A stretch of DNA of 64,000 nt from Turnera subulata (lineage: Eukaryota; Streptophyta; Magnoliopsida; Malpighiales; Passifloraceae): positions 55,983 to 119,982 of the forward strand of contig JAKUCV010002091.1 in assembly GCA_028386065.3 (NCBI GenBank), in the 5' to 3' direction. Each line of letters begins with the position of its first letter. Position 1 is the first letter of the stretch. A model generated the notes under the pieces. It was not told the DNA's origin. It did no database searches and worked only from the letters and a program-made list of their open reading frames with translations. This document shows positions 44,246-55,900 of the stretch, piece by piece. The position numbers and the translations under genes were made by a program.

Positions 44246-45440
44246 ATGGATAAATTACATCTTCTGCTGGTGACAGTTGATTCAACAGTAGTCTTAGCAA
44301 CAATTATATGTTTATGCATCATCAAAATCAATGAACTAAGACGGCAAGAACGACAAGAACAAGAAGTTCGTTCCTTAATAGCAGCAGCAGGGAGGGTGGT
44401 TGTGTACAACAAAGGTGATCAAAAAAACAGTATTATTAGTTGCACCACCGAGTGTGTTATATGTTTAGAAGATTTAAAGGATGGAGATTCTTGTAAGATT
44501 CTTTCTAGCTGCAATCATGTGTACCATGAAACCTGCATCGATCAATGGCTAGTTAAGGACAGACACTGCCCTCTTTGTCGCGGTTCTGTTCGTGGGGCTT
44601 ATCGGGTCTAATCAATCGAATAACCAGGTTTAAATTCGCAGGAAGAGGAGAAGAGTAGAAGATCTGTTCATCGTTGTTTTTTTGGGGGGGCCAATTAATG
44701 TTCTTTCTTTTGTGAAAAAAATACACAAAATCAATATTTATTGGATTATTTTTTGTAATTTTATGGGTTAATATCATCGTATTCATATGCTTTTCCGTCA
44801 ACCTGCAGTAAAGCCAGAGTTCTAATCCAACCAGAGGCCTAACCTTTACAATGTTACATAATTTATATATTTGTGTCTAAGCTAAACTTTTTTGAAAACC
44901 TAGCTAAACTTTGATAAAGCCTGAATTACTACTACTAGTAAATTATATAGGAAATTAAGCTTAATTATATGTTGAAACAAATTCAATGCCACAAACCATA
45001 ATTACTATATAAGCCTGCTAGCTAGCTTTTGTCCTCCTTAATTAAACACTAATAATTAGCTCATCGCTCATCCTTGATCCTATTTTGACCAGAAAAAGAA
45101 GAAGCTAGCAATCATCTTTTTTTTGGGGGGGACTTGGAAAACTCTATATATCAAACCCATAATCCAGAGGTCTTAATCCAATCCACTAAGTCCTATATAG
45201 AGCCTTTACAAGATTGTATATAATATAACACATAAAAAAGCTTTTGTAATTGTAAATGCCTTAAGGCCATGAAACGACGTAATACTTGCTAGCAATCCTA
45301 TTTTGACCAGGAAAAGAAGAAGCTAGCAATCATCTTCTTTTTGGACTTGGAAAACTCTATCAAACCATAATCCAGAGTTCTTAATCCAATTCACTAGAGA
45401 TACTAGCTAGCTTTTTTTTTTTTTGTCGAAGAGATACTTT
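44145..45440 (+). repeat. Three related upstream repeats of the RING gene pair
   Basis: Copies near 44145-44220, 45125-45215 and 45343-45415 share 'acttggaaaactct', 'agagttcttaatccaat' and 'cca.tagagtcc' blocks. The two downstream copies also share a 'cctattttgaccag.aaaagaagaagctagcaatc'-type lead. They mark repeated duplication of the 5' flank. Confidence 0.7.
44246..44611 (+). CDS. ATL-type RING-H2 finger protein (E3 ubiquitin ligase)
   Basis: A 121-residue intronless ORF. Residues about 7-26 form a hydrophobic membrane segment, followed by a basic/charged stretch (30-45). The RING-H2 domain spans 70-111: Cys70, Cys73, Cys89, His91, His94, Cys97, Cys108, Cys111, with C-x2-C-x15-C-x1-H-x2-H-x2-C-x10-C-x2-C spacing. 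The conserved Trp101 and 'CPLC' end are present. All zinc ligands are intact, so it should act as a membrane-anchored E3 ligase that pairs with an E2 enzyme. It is short for an ATL protein and lacks an obvious GLD motif. The start is supported by homology to the tandem copy at 45574: both have CTAACTATCCCTCCTCC just before ATGGAT. Substrate unknown. Confidence 0.88.
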   Translation: MDKLHLLLVTVDSTVVLATIICLCIIKINELRRQERQEQEVRSLIAAAGRVVVYNKGDQKNSIISCTTECVICLEDLKDGDSCKILSSCNHVYHETCIDQWLVKDRHCPLCRGSVRGAYRV

Positions 45441-45573
45441 ACAGGATTGTATATAATACATATATATATGTATGTGTGTGGGTGTCTAGTTAACTTTGAC
45501 AAAACACAGTAGTTAATTACCAACACTATTACTAGTGATTCTAGTGCAAAGAAGATCTAACTATCCCTCCTCC

Positions 45574-46876
45574 ATGGATATTTTTTTTCTTCTGGATGTG
45601 ATATTGTTTTCAACAGTAGTCATAACACTAATTATATGTTTTTGCATCCACGCAATCAATGATCTACAGGAAGAACGACAACGTCGTTCCTCAGCAGCGG
45701 CAACAATAAGAGAGCTATCACTGGAGGATCCGCGACACAACACCCGGCAACAGATAACTTCAGCAGCAGCAGTATTACCTAGAGGGCGGGTGGTTGGGTA
45801 CAAGAAAGGTGATCAAGAAAACAGTATCATAATTAGTTGCACCGAGTGTGTTATATGCTTAGAAGATTTCAAGGATGGAGATTCTTGTAAGATTCTTTCT
45901 AGGTGCAATCATGTGTACCATGACACCTGCATCGATCAATGGCTAGTTAGGGACGGGTTTTTGGGTTTTTTGGGCCCCCGTGTTTAGTGGTTTGGCCAAT
46001 TTGGTACCCCAACATTTTTTTTGGTCGGGCATATACCCCAAGATTGTATGGGCAGGCCAAACGTAGACCCCTGGTCAGGCACATGCTGACGTGGAGGCTG
46101 CCCGGGTATTTACGCGTGTTACTGTAGCAAAACGACGTCGTTTTAGAGGATTGGCTGGACATGTAGGATCCATGTGTCTTTGTGGGCTCCACATGCTACC
46201 GACCCCGGGTTTATCACCTAACCGACCCGAAATGAAAGCTGACCCGATTTTGATTATTTATTTAATCATTTTTCTTTCTTTTAATCATATTTTGTTTTTA
46301 ACAATATTAAAAATGATTAAAACTTAATTTCCAAAAATTTTACTTGGTTTTAAATAAATACACCTTATTATGCTAGATTTATTATTTTTAAAATTTTATT
46401 TTTTTATATACTAATTTCTAAAAATTCCTATTTAAACTCTCCCACCGGTCTAAGTTTGTAAAAAGTACCTAAATTTTTTTAATAATAATAATAAATAAAG
46501 AACGAGATCAAATCTCAAATGTAAAAAAATTAGAAAATAAATATCTATTATTATAATTATTATCTTGTGCTAGAATTAATTTTTTGTTAAAAAATTTTAA
46601 ATAATTATACAATAGTGCCATAAAATGTCACTTAAATTTAATTTTAAATTATAAATTAGAAAGAATGATTACACGTCAGCAGGTGCCTCACCAGGGGTCT
46701 ACGTTTGACCTGCCCATGTAATCTCGGGGTATATGCCCGGCCAAAAAAAATATCGGGATACCAAATTGGCCAAATCACTAAACATGGGGGCCCAAAAAAA
46801 CCCGAAAACCCAGTTAGCGACAGACACTGCCCTCTCTGTCGCGGTTCTGTTCGTGGGTCTTATCAGGTTTAATCAA
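45574..46876 (+). pseudogene. Second RING-H2 gene, interrupted by a Mutator-like element
   Basis: Tandem paralogue of 44246-44611. The start at 45574 is chosen by homology; a longer frame opens at 45535. A membrane segment (residues about 3-27) is followed by a longer linker than in the paralogue, then CVICLEDFKDGDSCKILSRC and NHVYHDTCIDQWLV. After 'QWLVRD' the frame enters the element at 45955 and stops at 45987. The missing end (DRHCPLCRGSV..., with the last two Cys ligands) resumes at 46812 and runs to a stop near 46874. As it stands the protein lacks Cys7 and Cys8 of the RING and should not bind the second zinc properly. The rest of the ORF is otherwise undamaged, so the insertion is probably recent. 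Confidence 0.88.
45955..46811. mobile_element. Mutator-like MITE with about 140-bp terminal inverted repeats
   Basis: Starts GGGTTTTTGGGTTTTTTGGG and ends in its near-complement. The inverted arms run about 140 bp (45955-46094 and about 46672-46811) and are close to 90% identical by eye. Flanked by AGTTAGGGAC (45945-45954) and AGTTAGCGAC (46812-46821), a 10-bp duplication with one mismatch. The 857-bp element is AT-rich inside with no transposase. Confidence 0.88.
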
Positions 46877-47653
46877 TCGAATAACCAGATGAATAATCAG
46901 AACCAGGTTTACAATTCCTCATAGAAGAGGAGAAGAGCAGAAGAAAATTTGATCGTTTGCTTGTTTTTTCTTTTTCTTTGTTGGACCCAATGCATCTGTT
47001 TTTCATGTTATGGAGAACTCTTTTCAGTGATGTAATTGCGCTGGCTGCAGATTATTGTTAGTTCATAGATTTTTCTTTTATGATAAAAAAAATGTCTACT
47101 GATCAGTTTATTGATTATTAGAATGTAGATGATTTTTTTCCCCTTATATTGAGTCAATGGTGTTGCTTTTGATGGGGTGCAACTTTCTAATTATAAGTTG
47201 GCTACTGATGTTGTCGATATTCTGCTCAGTTCAATTGCCAAATATACAATACCCAACTTTTGAATTAATGCGTTTTACAGTTCCCATCTCACATTATTGC
47301 TTGTTTTATTTAATTATCTCCCAAACTATATACATCTTTACTTAAGCTACTTGGAACCAACTGACATTCTACTACAAAGGATTTCAAAATTGTTTGCAAC
47401 CTAACTAAATCATTCTATGCTTAATCTATGCTATAGTTAATCATCTTCTGTTTTGAGAATTGAAGTAGTCTTCCATTCATTGCCAAAAATTACAGCATAT
47501 CTATAGAATCCAGATATCATATGGAGGGAAGTCAACTAAAAGTACAATCTTATCAGTAGGAGACATAGCTCCCTCCACATTAAGCTGATCTGAGATTGAA
47601 CAAAAGCAAACCCAGGTAGTACAAGAAGAGTTAGTCATCTGCAGAGGCTATCC
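46877..47653. other. Intergenic; 3' flank of RING pseudogene and of REM gene
   Basis: 46920-46960 resembles the 3' flank of the first RING gene (44640-44680), confirming tandem duplication. No supported gene. Confidence 0.6.
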
Positions 47654-50546
47654 TTAATGTGCACGGAATATGTTGAGTTGCAACAATGCATCCTCCACAT
47701 CTAGAAGCTCAAGCAATAGGGCATCTCCAATCTTCAAATCATATCCAGCAGTAATTCCGCTACAACCACGAATCTGAAAAAACCTATCCCGAGTCGGCTG
47801 GTTTACTTTACAAATTTGGAGTTGCCACTGTGTTCCATCTGAACCTTTGATGTTGATTGCCTTTGTGTCCTTTCCAATGTGAATAAGATAGGTTTCGGCA
47901 AATTTCACAGGCACAAACTGCACATGCATCAGCCATTATGTGTTACTAACAAGCACACACTTATGAAACCAGAAACAAAATACTTCAAGCTTGGTGTAGT
48001 ACTCACCCATTGGAATCTGGTCATCTCCCGGTTGCCCAACAAAACCACGAAAGAAGGGTTTCGAGTCTCGTACTTGCCAGCTTCTCGGACTGCTTTCTGG
48101 CTTGCTAGTGAAGCACGGTTAAACTTGTATGTTGTAATTCCAAATTGGATAGGTCCTGCGATTTACATTTTAGAGCAACATTCAACTTTAGCATTTGAAA
48201 AATATAACGAGAAAACACTAATCTACAAAAAACTAGTAAAAGTACATACTAATATTAGCTCTAGATGATCCAACATCTTTAGTTGCTCGTCTAAGGGATC
48301 GGATCTCGCAGCAACTCTTATCAAAGATGTGAACTTTGAAACGAGATTGTCCCTTGTATTTGAAATACAAGAAGTGACCAATACCAATAGAATAATTTTC
48401 AGCAAACTCTAGCCAGCCATTGTCAAGGAAGGTCTCATCCAGTCCCTTGCTTAATCCTATTTCCCAAACTTGACCATTTGGAAGGATAAGTGTGGCAGCA
48501 TCTGCCAACTCATTCCCATAATGACTCATAAACTGTAGAGGGATGCGCTGCAAGAAGAAGAAATTACTTTTCTTATCGAACAAACGATGATGATGATGAA
48601 GATGATTGAGTTTTGGTATTGTTATACAGCATATTTTTGTAACTATTACATGAAGATAGTACAGGCTTGATTTTTCTGTCAAAGCATATTGTGACCATAT
48701 AAGTAACCCATTATTGACATGTAGACCATAATTTAGCAGGCGAACACAACAATAGAGTTGTTTCTGTCATCTCTGCGTGAGAAGTAAAAACAGAACAAGT
48801 TGACAGCGAATGAAAGAACTAACATGATATATCATTCCTTTGGAAAGAGCAGCAAGTCAAGTATCAAATAAAGGTAGTAATTAATCAGTTCCAGATGTCA
48901 CAGTTCAAAGACTAAATCAAGTCTGGTTAATTTAACAGTGAAGGAACCAAAATTCAATCACTTACCGGATTCATGTCCTGCAAAATTGGTATGCAAAAAA
49001 CAGGAAACTCTCTCCTGGTCATAGAGCCAGCACGAAATATGGTACATTGCAAGGCTACATGGCGTCTATTGAGGAGCTCGAAAACCAAGACATCTCCCGC
49101 CTTCAAATGATTGTCCCTAGCAAATTCGGCCCAACCAACCCTCAGAGTATATCTCCCCCTTGCATAACAAAGTCCAAGATCCCATTGTCTTCCCTCTAAA
49201 GACTCGATTTGGACTGTGTCATTGTCTCCTTCAGTTAGATAGGTTTCAGCAAATTTAACCGGCACAGACTGCATCAGTCATTATGTCTTGTTAACGGCCA
49301 TACTTACATATGTATATGAAACTAGAAAAACGAAAATTGTTAAGCAACTCATATAATTCTCACCACATCGTGGTTATGCATGTCAGTTTTAGACAACAAA
49401 ACCGTGAAAGAAGGGCCTCGAGTCTCAAGCTTTTCAGCTTCATGAACAGCTTCCAGGGTTTCTAGAGAAGCATTCCTCAACTTGTATGGTTTAAATGTAA
49501 ATTGGATGGACCCTTTATTTTCTCCTGCAATTTAGTCCATTTTCAAAACAGCATTCAGTCTTAACATTGAAAAATGTACACATCTCAGAATTCAGAACAA
49601 ACAAATTAAGATAAAAAAAGAAGCTTTCAAGATTCAAACCAGTAAGGACATGTACCAGTTTTATAAGCTCTTGATGGCCCGGCCTGCCTCCTAATCTTTT
49701 TTGATGTGTTGGTTTCTTCACCACTGTCGCTTGTTTCATCCATTTCAACAGGCGGGTATTGCATTTCGCTGCCACTCACATCAAATATCCTAACTTTGAA
49801 ATTGGACCTTCCCTTGTATTTGAAGATCAAGAAATGATCATTGTGAAGAGAATAGTGTTCCAAGAACTCTAGCCAACCCTCAGTAAGATAAATCTCCTCC
49901 TCTCCTTTTCTTCTTATTCTCAGTTTCCAAACTCGACCATTAGGAAGGAATAGTTTGGCAACATCTTGAAGCTCACCCCCATTACGCATGGCAAACTTCT
50001 TAGGAATGCGCTGCAAAGACCTCAATAAAGTTAGGTGTGCAATTAATTAATGCAGCAAAAGGTAAAGCTTTTCATTGACAAGGCTGTCTAAATTAGTAAT
50101 GCAGCAATGGTGTCCTTTGAAACCATATCAACATGAACCACTAATAGATTAAGATAAGCCATAATGCAGCAATCCGTTGGTGAACACAATAATAAGTCTG
50201 TTCGTATAATCTCTGCAGTGACAACAGAAACAATGGATAGCTTGTGTTTACTAGAACTACCATATATGATGTATTAATCCTTTAGAAAAGCAAAAGTCAC
50301 CTGTCTCGTAACAGGGGAGAATTGGTTTCCAGTGTCGGTGTTAACAGAGACATATGCATGGATTAGCATAAAAAGAAACAGAGATGTAGTATGGACTAAT
50401 GACTAACCCAAGTGTGGTTAGTTTAGCAATCAAGGGATCAAAAGTCAATGACTCACCATCTTCTCTCCAACCGTAAGGGGGAAGACTATTTCGAAGAAAA
50501 GAGTGATATCCCTCTTAGTATTAGATCTTGTGTTCTTCCTCTCCAT
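47654..50546 (-). CDS. REM-type transcription factor with four B3 domains (seven exons)
   Basis: Joined minus-strand exons: 50546-50457, 50010-49656, 49524-49364, 49268-48966, 48547-48250, 48155-48007, 47917-47654. All six introns have GT-AG borders and matching phases, giving 539 codons plus stop. B3-1 is built from exons 1-2 (FFEIVFPLTVGEKM joined to RIPKKFAMRNGGELQ), B3-2 from exons 3-4 (FTVLLSK..., SVPVKFAETYL), B3-3 from exons 4-5 (EFPVFCIPILQDMNP joined to RIPLQFMSHYGNEL) and B3-4 from exons 6-7 (FVVLLGNREM, FVPVKFAETYL). An acidic and basic linker (about residues 125-150) follows B3-1. B3 domains bind DNA in the nucleus; REM proteins act mainly in reproductive meristems, but no target can be read here. 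Exons 1-4 and 5-7 repeat the same architecture, pointing to an internal duplication. An alternative reading is two adjacent two-B3 genes, but the in-phase donor at 48966 and lack of a start exon before 48547 favour one gene. Confidence 0.82.
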
Positions 50547-50907
50547 GCTGCTCTGGTGGCAAAATTTATCAAAGCTTTTGCAAGAACCCTTTCAGCTATC
50601 CAACTGCAGCAAGGGATCAAAAGTAGCTTTTGCAAGGGCTACTTCAACTTTCACTTACTGAGCAAAGAGTGAGTTCTTTGGAGTGTTAATGAAGAGTGCT
50701 GTTTATGAGGGTTCAGGTTGAGTTGGGTTCATTCATGGAGTGGTTAAAGAGTGAGATGGCGCTAACAGTACAGAGTTAACCAACACTCAAGTCTAAAAAC
50801 CTTTGGTTAGAAACCTTTGGGTTATTTGTCGCTTGTTTCTTGAAATGATCACAAAGATTTGGGTGATCTTTGACTGGACAGTAGTAAGGTGATACTGCAT
50901 TGGGGAA
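50547..50907 (-). other. 5' flank of the REM gene
   Basis: Upstream of the predicted start and before the LINE 3' end. No clear TATA box assigned. Confidence 0.45.
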
Positions 50908-50925
50908 TCAAAACTGAGTCTTTCC
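50908..50925. repeat. LINE target-site duplication (left)
   Basis: 18 bp beginning TCAAAACTGAGTCTTTCC, matching 58441-58458 (TCAAAATTGAATCTTTCT) at 15 of 18 positions. Adjacent to the poly(A) side of the LINE. Confidence 0.75.
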
Positions 50926-51149
50926 TTTTTTTTGGTCGTGAAAGAGATTACTTTCATTGACTAAGATAAGTCATGGTACAAAAGAGAGGCTAGTCTAGGT
51001 GGTGGAGCACAAACCCAATGTGGAGGGCATTGTCTCAGCCTAGCAGTCTTTGAAACCCAGTCAGCTACACTATTAGCTTTACGATTACAATGTAGGATTT
51101 GAATATTCTTTGAAGAAATACAACATTGAATGTCTGCCAAGATGGTGCG

Positions 51150-51159
51150 GATGGAAGTA
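51150..51159. repeat. Target-site duplication GATGGAAGTA (left)
   Basis: Exact 10-bp match to 52955-52964, flanking the nested Mutator-like element. Confidence 0.9.
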
Positions 51160-52954
51160 GGGATAACCCCATCCGGAGTCCTATAACTTATTTTGAAATC
51201 CCATTCGAGTCCTATAACTTCTAAACAGTCGATTCGAGTCCTATAACGTTTAAAAATAACACCGTACGAGTCCCCGTCTAATTTTTCGTCAATTTTTTGC
51301 TGACCTGACCATTAAGTATATACGTGGAAACTGATATAAATTAAAAAATAGCCAAAAAAAATTATAATGACAATTAATAATTAATCAATAATAATCAGTA
51401 TTTAAACTGGATTAACTTAACAAAATAAAACCCAACTCACACTAATTCTTCTTTACTCCCACACTCATTCTTTTTCCCCCAAACTCACGAGCACAATTTC
51501 ACTACTACTGCTCAATCTGCAAACCGTCCATTCACACCCCAACCACCAACAACCATCGACGGCAACGCAACAACAACCACAACACCCACCCGAAACAAGT
51601 TAACTCAACAACTCACAAGGAGAACGAAAGAAAGAGGGAGAGACAAGCGACACTTACCCAGGCGGCGACGGCGACAGGCTCGAGTTCACCCGCGGAGTCC
51701 TATGCCGTTCGTCCTCTTCTGGTATGCCTCCTCTCCGCCTCAATGCAGCGATGGGCGGCGGTCCTTGGTGTTGTCTGTGCGGCAGATTGAAGAGAGAAAT
51801 AGAAGATGGTGGCGGCGGGGTTATGTGGGGGAGAAGAGATGATGACGGAGAGAGGGAATGGGTGCAAATTGGGACCCGCCGCCTCTCCCTCCTCCACCAC
51901 CACCGCCACAGTGACCACCGCAGCTCCGTCAATTCCCCTGTCGTCTCCGGCGCGTCCTCACCCGCCTCGTTCCCCACCCGGACCCCAACCCCTGCAACCT
52001 CACTCGCCTCCACACCCCCTACCTTGTGGTGACTGAGCTTTCTCAGCCTCGCGTGAACGGATTCAAGGTTTTTCTTTGCCGTTCGGTAAGTCTTCGCTCC
52101 CCCTCTCCTCTTCCTTTCTCCCCTGTGATGTTTCTTTCTCAAATTGTCACTTTAATTTGTTGGGATTGTTGTAATTCGATTTTTCTTTGGATTGTGTGGT
52201 TTGGGTTGGTTGTGGTGGCTTTGACGGCGGTGGATTATTGTTGGTAGCGTGTGGTCGGCAGCGTGATTAGTTAGTTTGGATCGGGTTAGTTGTGGTGGTT
52301 TCCGATTCTCCCCTCTTTATTTTTTTTTCTCTTTGAAATGGAAGAGATGCCGAATCGACAGGGCAGTAATCGGGTCGAGCAACGACTCTGGCGAACACTG
52401 GCGACTGAGAGATGGCATCGCCGCGGTGGTTCGTGGCTGTCCTCTTTGAATCGAGGTGGTGTTGACGCGCTGGAGTGGTTAACGAGCCTAGCACCACTTC
52501 GATTCATTTACAAGAGAGGTTCGAGGTGGTTTCGAGCACGACCGACGGTGGTGATCAGGAGGAGGAGAGGGATGATTATTAAGCTTTTTTTGCAAGAGTA
52601 TTGAATTACAATTTTTTCTTAGTTCGTGTGTAGATTTCTTTCGTTCTGTTCTATTGTTCTTTTTTCTTTTCTGGGTTGCCATTTCAATTTTTTTTCTTTT
52701 TTTGAGGAAATTGAGGATTTATTATTAAGTCTTTGATGTGACAGCTTATGTGGCATTTTATCCTTGTCATAAGTGATGTGGATCTGATGTGGCCAAGAAA
52801 AGTAAAAAATAACTGAAAATTTTGACGGAAAATTGGACGGGGACTCATTCGGTGTTATTTTTAAATGTTATAGGACTCGAATCGATTGTTTAGAAGTTAT
52901 AGGACTCGTATGGGATTTCAAAATAACTTATAGGACTCCGGATGGGGTTATCCT
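51160..52954. mobile_element. Mutator-like element nested in LINE, possible Pack-MULE
   Basis: Terminal inverted repeats of about 130 bp, starting GGGATAACCCCATCCGGAGT and ending in its near-complement, with an exact 10-bp duplication. The 1795-bp interior has no transposase. It holds GC-rich, gene-like sequence: a minus-strand leader with donor-like GGGTAAGTG near 51655, and a plus-strand CGTTCG|GTAAGTCTTCGC near 52085. These look like captured 5' ends of host genes. The frames (51654-52142 minus; 52290-52604 plus) have no recognised domain. Confidence 0.85.
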
Positions 52955-52964
52955 GATGGAAGTA
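52955..52964. repeat. Target-site duplication GATGGAAGTA (right)
   Basis: Exact match of 51150-51159. Confidence 0.9.
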
Positions 52965-55900
52965 GGAGGAGCAATGAGACCCGAAAGGGCATCAGCGCAG
53001 ATTTTGGAATCAGTCTCAATAACGGCCTGTGGATAGGCCCTAGACACAGCTAGGAGTACTGCTTCCAGAATTGCCAAGGCTTCGGCGGCAGTAGCAGAAG
53101 TGCTTCTGGTATGAAGCTCCAAACCATCAATGACCTGACCATGTGTATTTCTGCAAACAATACCAATACCGGTCGGTAGCTGTGGGTGACAAAAGAAGCA
53201 TCACAGTTAATTTTGACTCCGGAATCAGGAGGGCGCCATAATTCGTATTCGGAGATCCTCTCAGTGGAGGGCAGTGCCACCGTCCTGGTAAAAGGCAGAG
53301 TTTCAGGACGCCAAACATCCGCTGGGTAGACAAGATGGCAAGTTCAGGTATAGGTTTGATCCCCCCAAAAACACCCTTGTTTCTCTCCCTCCAGATGTTC
53401 CAGCATAACAATGACACCTTCTCAAGATGAAGTAGCCGAGCGTCATCCCAGTGAGGACCACCAAACGGCAAAGTGTGGGAAACCAGTCAGACATGGTCTG
53501 TATCCAACATCAGAGCCAAACCAAGCCGCAGAGGCGTGTGGACAAAAGAAAAGCATATGTTCCAGCGTTTCCTCTTCCACCCCACAAATCGGGCAGAGAG
53601 AATCGACCTCCATACCTCTACGCTTTAGGTTCACATTAACGGCAAGACCATTATGCATAGCTCTCCAAATAAAATTCTGGATCTTTGGGGGATCCGGAGC
53701 TTCCAAATTTGGAGCCATGCAATCTCAGGGACGGCAAAGGACGTCCCGCAGGCTGGAGGAGATAGCCTACAGGACATGAGCTTCTTGTAACCAGAATGAA
53801 CAATGTACTCCCCAGTATGGTGGTAGTGCCAAATCCACACGTCAGGGATACCAGGAGCAGCGATTATTCTTTCAATTTCTGCCTTCTGTTCCGTTGTAAA
53901 TAAAGAAGAAAGTAAGGCAAGGTTCCAGTGTCTACCATCCGACAACAAGAGTGTGTTAACCGACCGAAGCAACATACCTGGAGGTGGATTAGACAGGACC
54001 TTGAAAGGTTCAGTGTGCAACCAAGAATCCTGCCAGATCATTGTCCGCGAGCCATCACCTATTTCCATCCTCATACCTTCCTGTAACAACAGTCTTCCTT
54101 CCAATAGACTCGCCCAAAGCCACGAACCGCGGCATCCTCTTTTAGACTTCCAAAAATCACATCTTGGGAAGTATTTCCCCTTCAGAACCTGAGCCCGTAA
54201 GGAATCAAGGTAATGGACAAGTCGCCAAGATTGCCTAGCCAGAAGCGCGACATTAAACATCTCAAGATCACGGAACCCAAGCCCTCCATGGGCCTTTGGT
54301 AAAGTAAGGGTATTCCAATTGATCCAGTGGAGTTTGTGCCCATCAGAACTCTAGGCCCAAAAGAAATTAGCAATAAGACTCTGGATGTGCTGGATAACAT
54401 TCATAGGTATTTTGAAAACAGACATGAAATAGCAAGGCAAGGCAGTAAGGATAGCCTTAACCATAACTTCACGTCCAACATGAGATAGGAGTTTATGCTT
54501 CCACGTATCCATTTTCTTCCGAACCCTGTCCACAAGAGAACCCACAGCTTGTTTTTTGGATCTGCCCCAGGATGTGGGCAACCCCAGATAACTACCATTG
54601 CCACGATCTTCAGGAATACCCAGTAAATTAGTAATGGCCAATCGGACATCATCAGGGGTATTTGCACTAAAATATATCATGCTCTTTTCAAGGTTTATAT
54701 CCTGGCCAGAGGCCTGACTGTAAGCATTTATAATGCCCCATAATTGTCGAGCCTCTAATAGGCTAGCTGCCCATCATCAGCATAGCAGAGATGTGTAAGG
54801 GTAGGGCAACAGCAGTTCATGCGATATCCCTGGATTTTGTTCTCATCCTTAACTTTTAGGAGCATATGAGAAAGACCTTCAGAAGCGAGGATAAAGAGGT
54901 AAGGTGATAAAGGGTCACCTTTCCGCAAACCACGGTGAGGAAGGATCGATATAGATGGTTCACCGTTGATTAGTACCTGATATCGAACCGTAGTGACACA
55001 CTGCATCAACAGATGCACCCAGGGAGTAGAGAACCCAAAAGCAAGAAGTACACCTTCAAGAAAGGACTAGTGAAGCCTATCATAGGCTTTAGAAACATCA
55101 AGTTTTAGCACCATACTGTATTTCTTGCTCTTTTTACAACATTTCAGTGAGTGGAAAGCCTCATGGGCTATGCATATATTGTCCTGAATACACCTGTTAT
55201 GAACAAAAGCTACTTGCGTCTGAGACACCAAAGATGGAAGTAATGGTTTTAAACGGTTGACACAGACTTTTGCAATGATTTTATACAAGTAATTACACAA
55301 CCCAACTGGTCTGTAGTGCACCAATTTTTCTGGAGCAGCCACTTTAGGAATTAGGGATATGAATGTATAATTCAGTTCCTTAAGAAGGAAGCCAGACCTA
55401 AAGAAATCTGAGACCAAAACTACGAGATCATCCTTTAAGATTGACCAAAATTTCTGGAAGAAGAGCCCTTCGAAGCCAGCAGGGCCTGGGGCTTTGAGAG
55501 CTCCCATAGAGAAGGTAGCCAGTTTCACTTCTTCCTCTGTCACATCTCGCAGAAGGAGGTGGTTTTGCTCATCCGATACCAGCTTCGGGATCAAACCTGC
55601 AATTTGAGGTGGTATAACAGGAGCATCGACATCATAAAGGTTTTGAAAGTAAGACACCACCTCATTAGCAATATCTTCCTTAGTGCATAACCAAACTCCT
55701 ACAGAAGAAAGGATCTTGGTCATTAGGTTACGTTGTCTTCTTTGCACCGTTGAAGCATGAAAAAAGGATGTATTCTTGTCTCCATAAGATAGCCAATTGA
55801 CACAGGATCGTTGTTGCCAATACATCTCCTCCAGCTTTCATGCTTCCTCAAGATCATCCACAAGCTTCTTTTCATGCTCCCTCACCGCCTCAGTATAAGG

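Noticed and set aside
48954..49274. Treating each B3 segment as a separate gene
   Set aside because: Splice donors and acceptors with matching phases join all segments into one 539-codon frame, and there is no start exon before the third B3 domain.
53411..53779. Plus-strand ORFs over the LINE
   Set aside because: Shadows of minus-strand ORF2; their products have no domain, while the minus strand shows zf-RVT and RNase H motifs.
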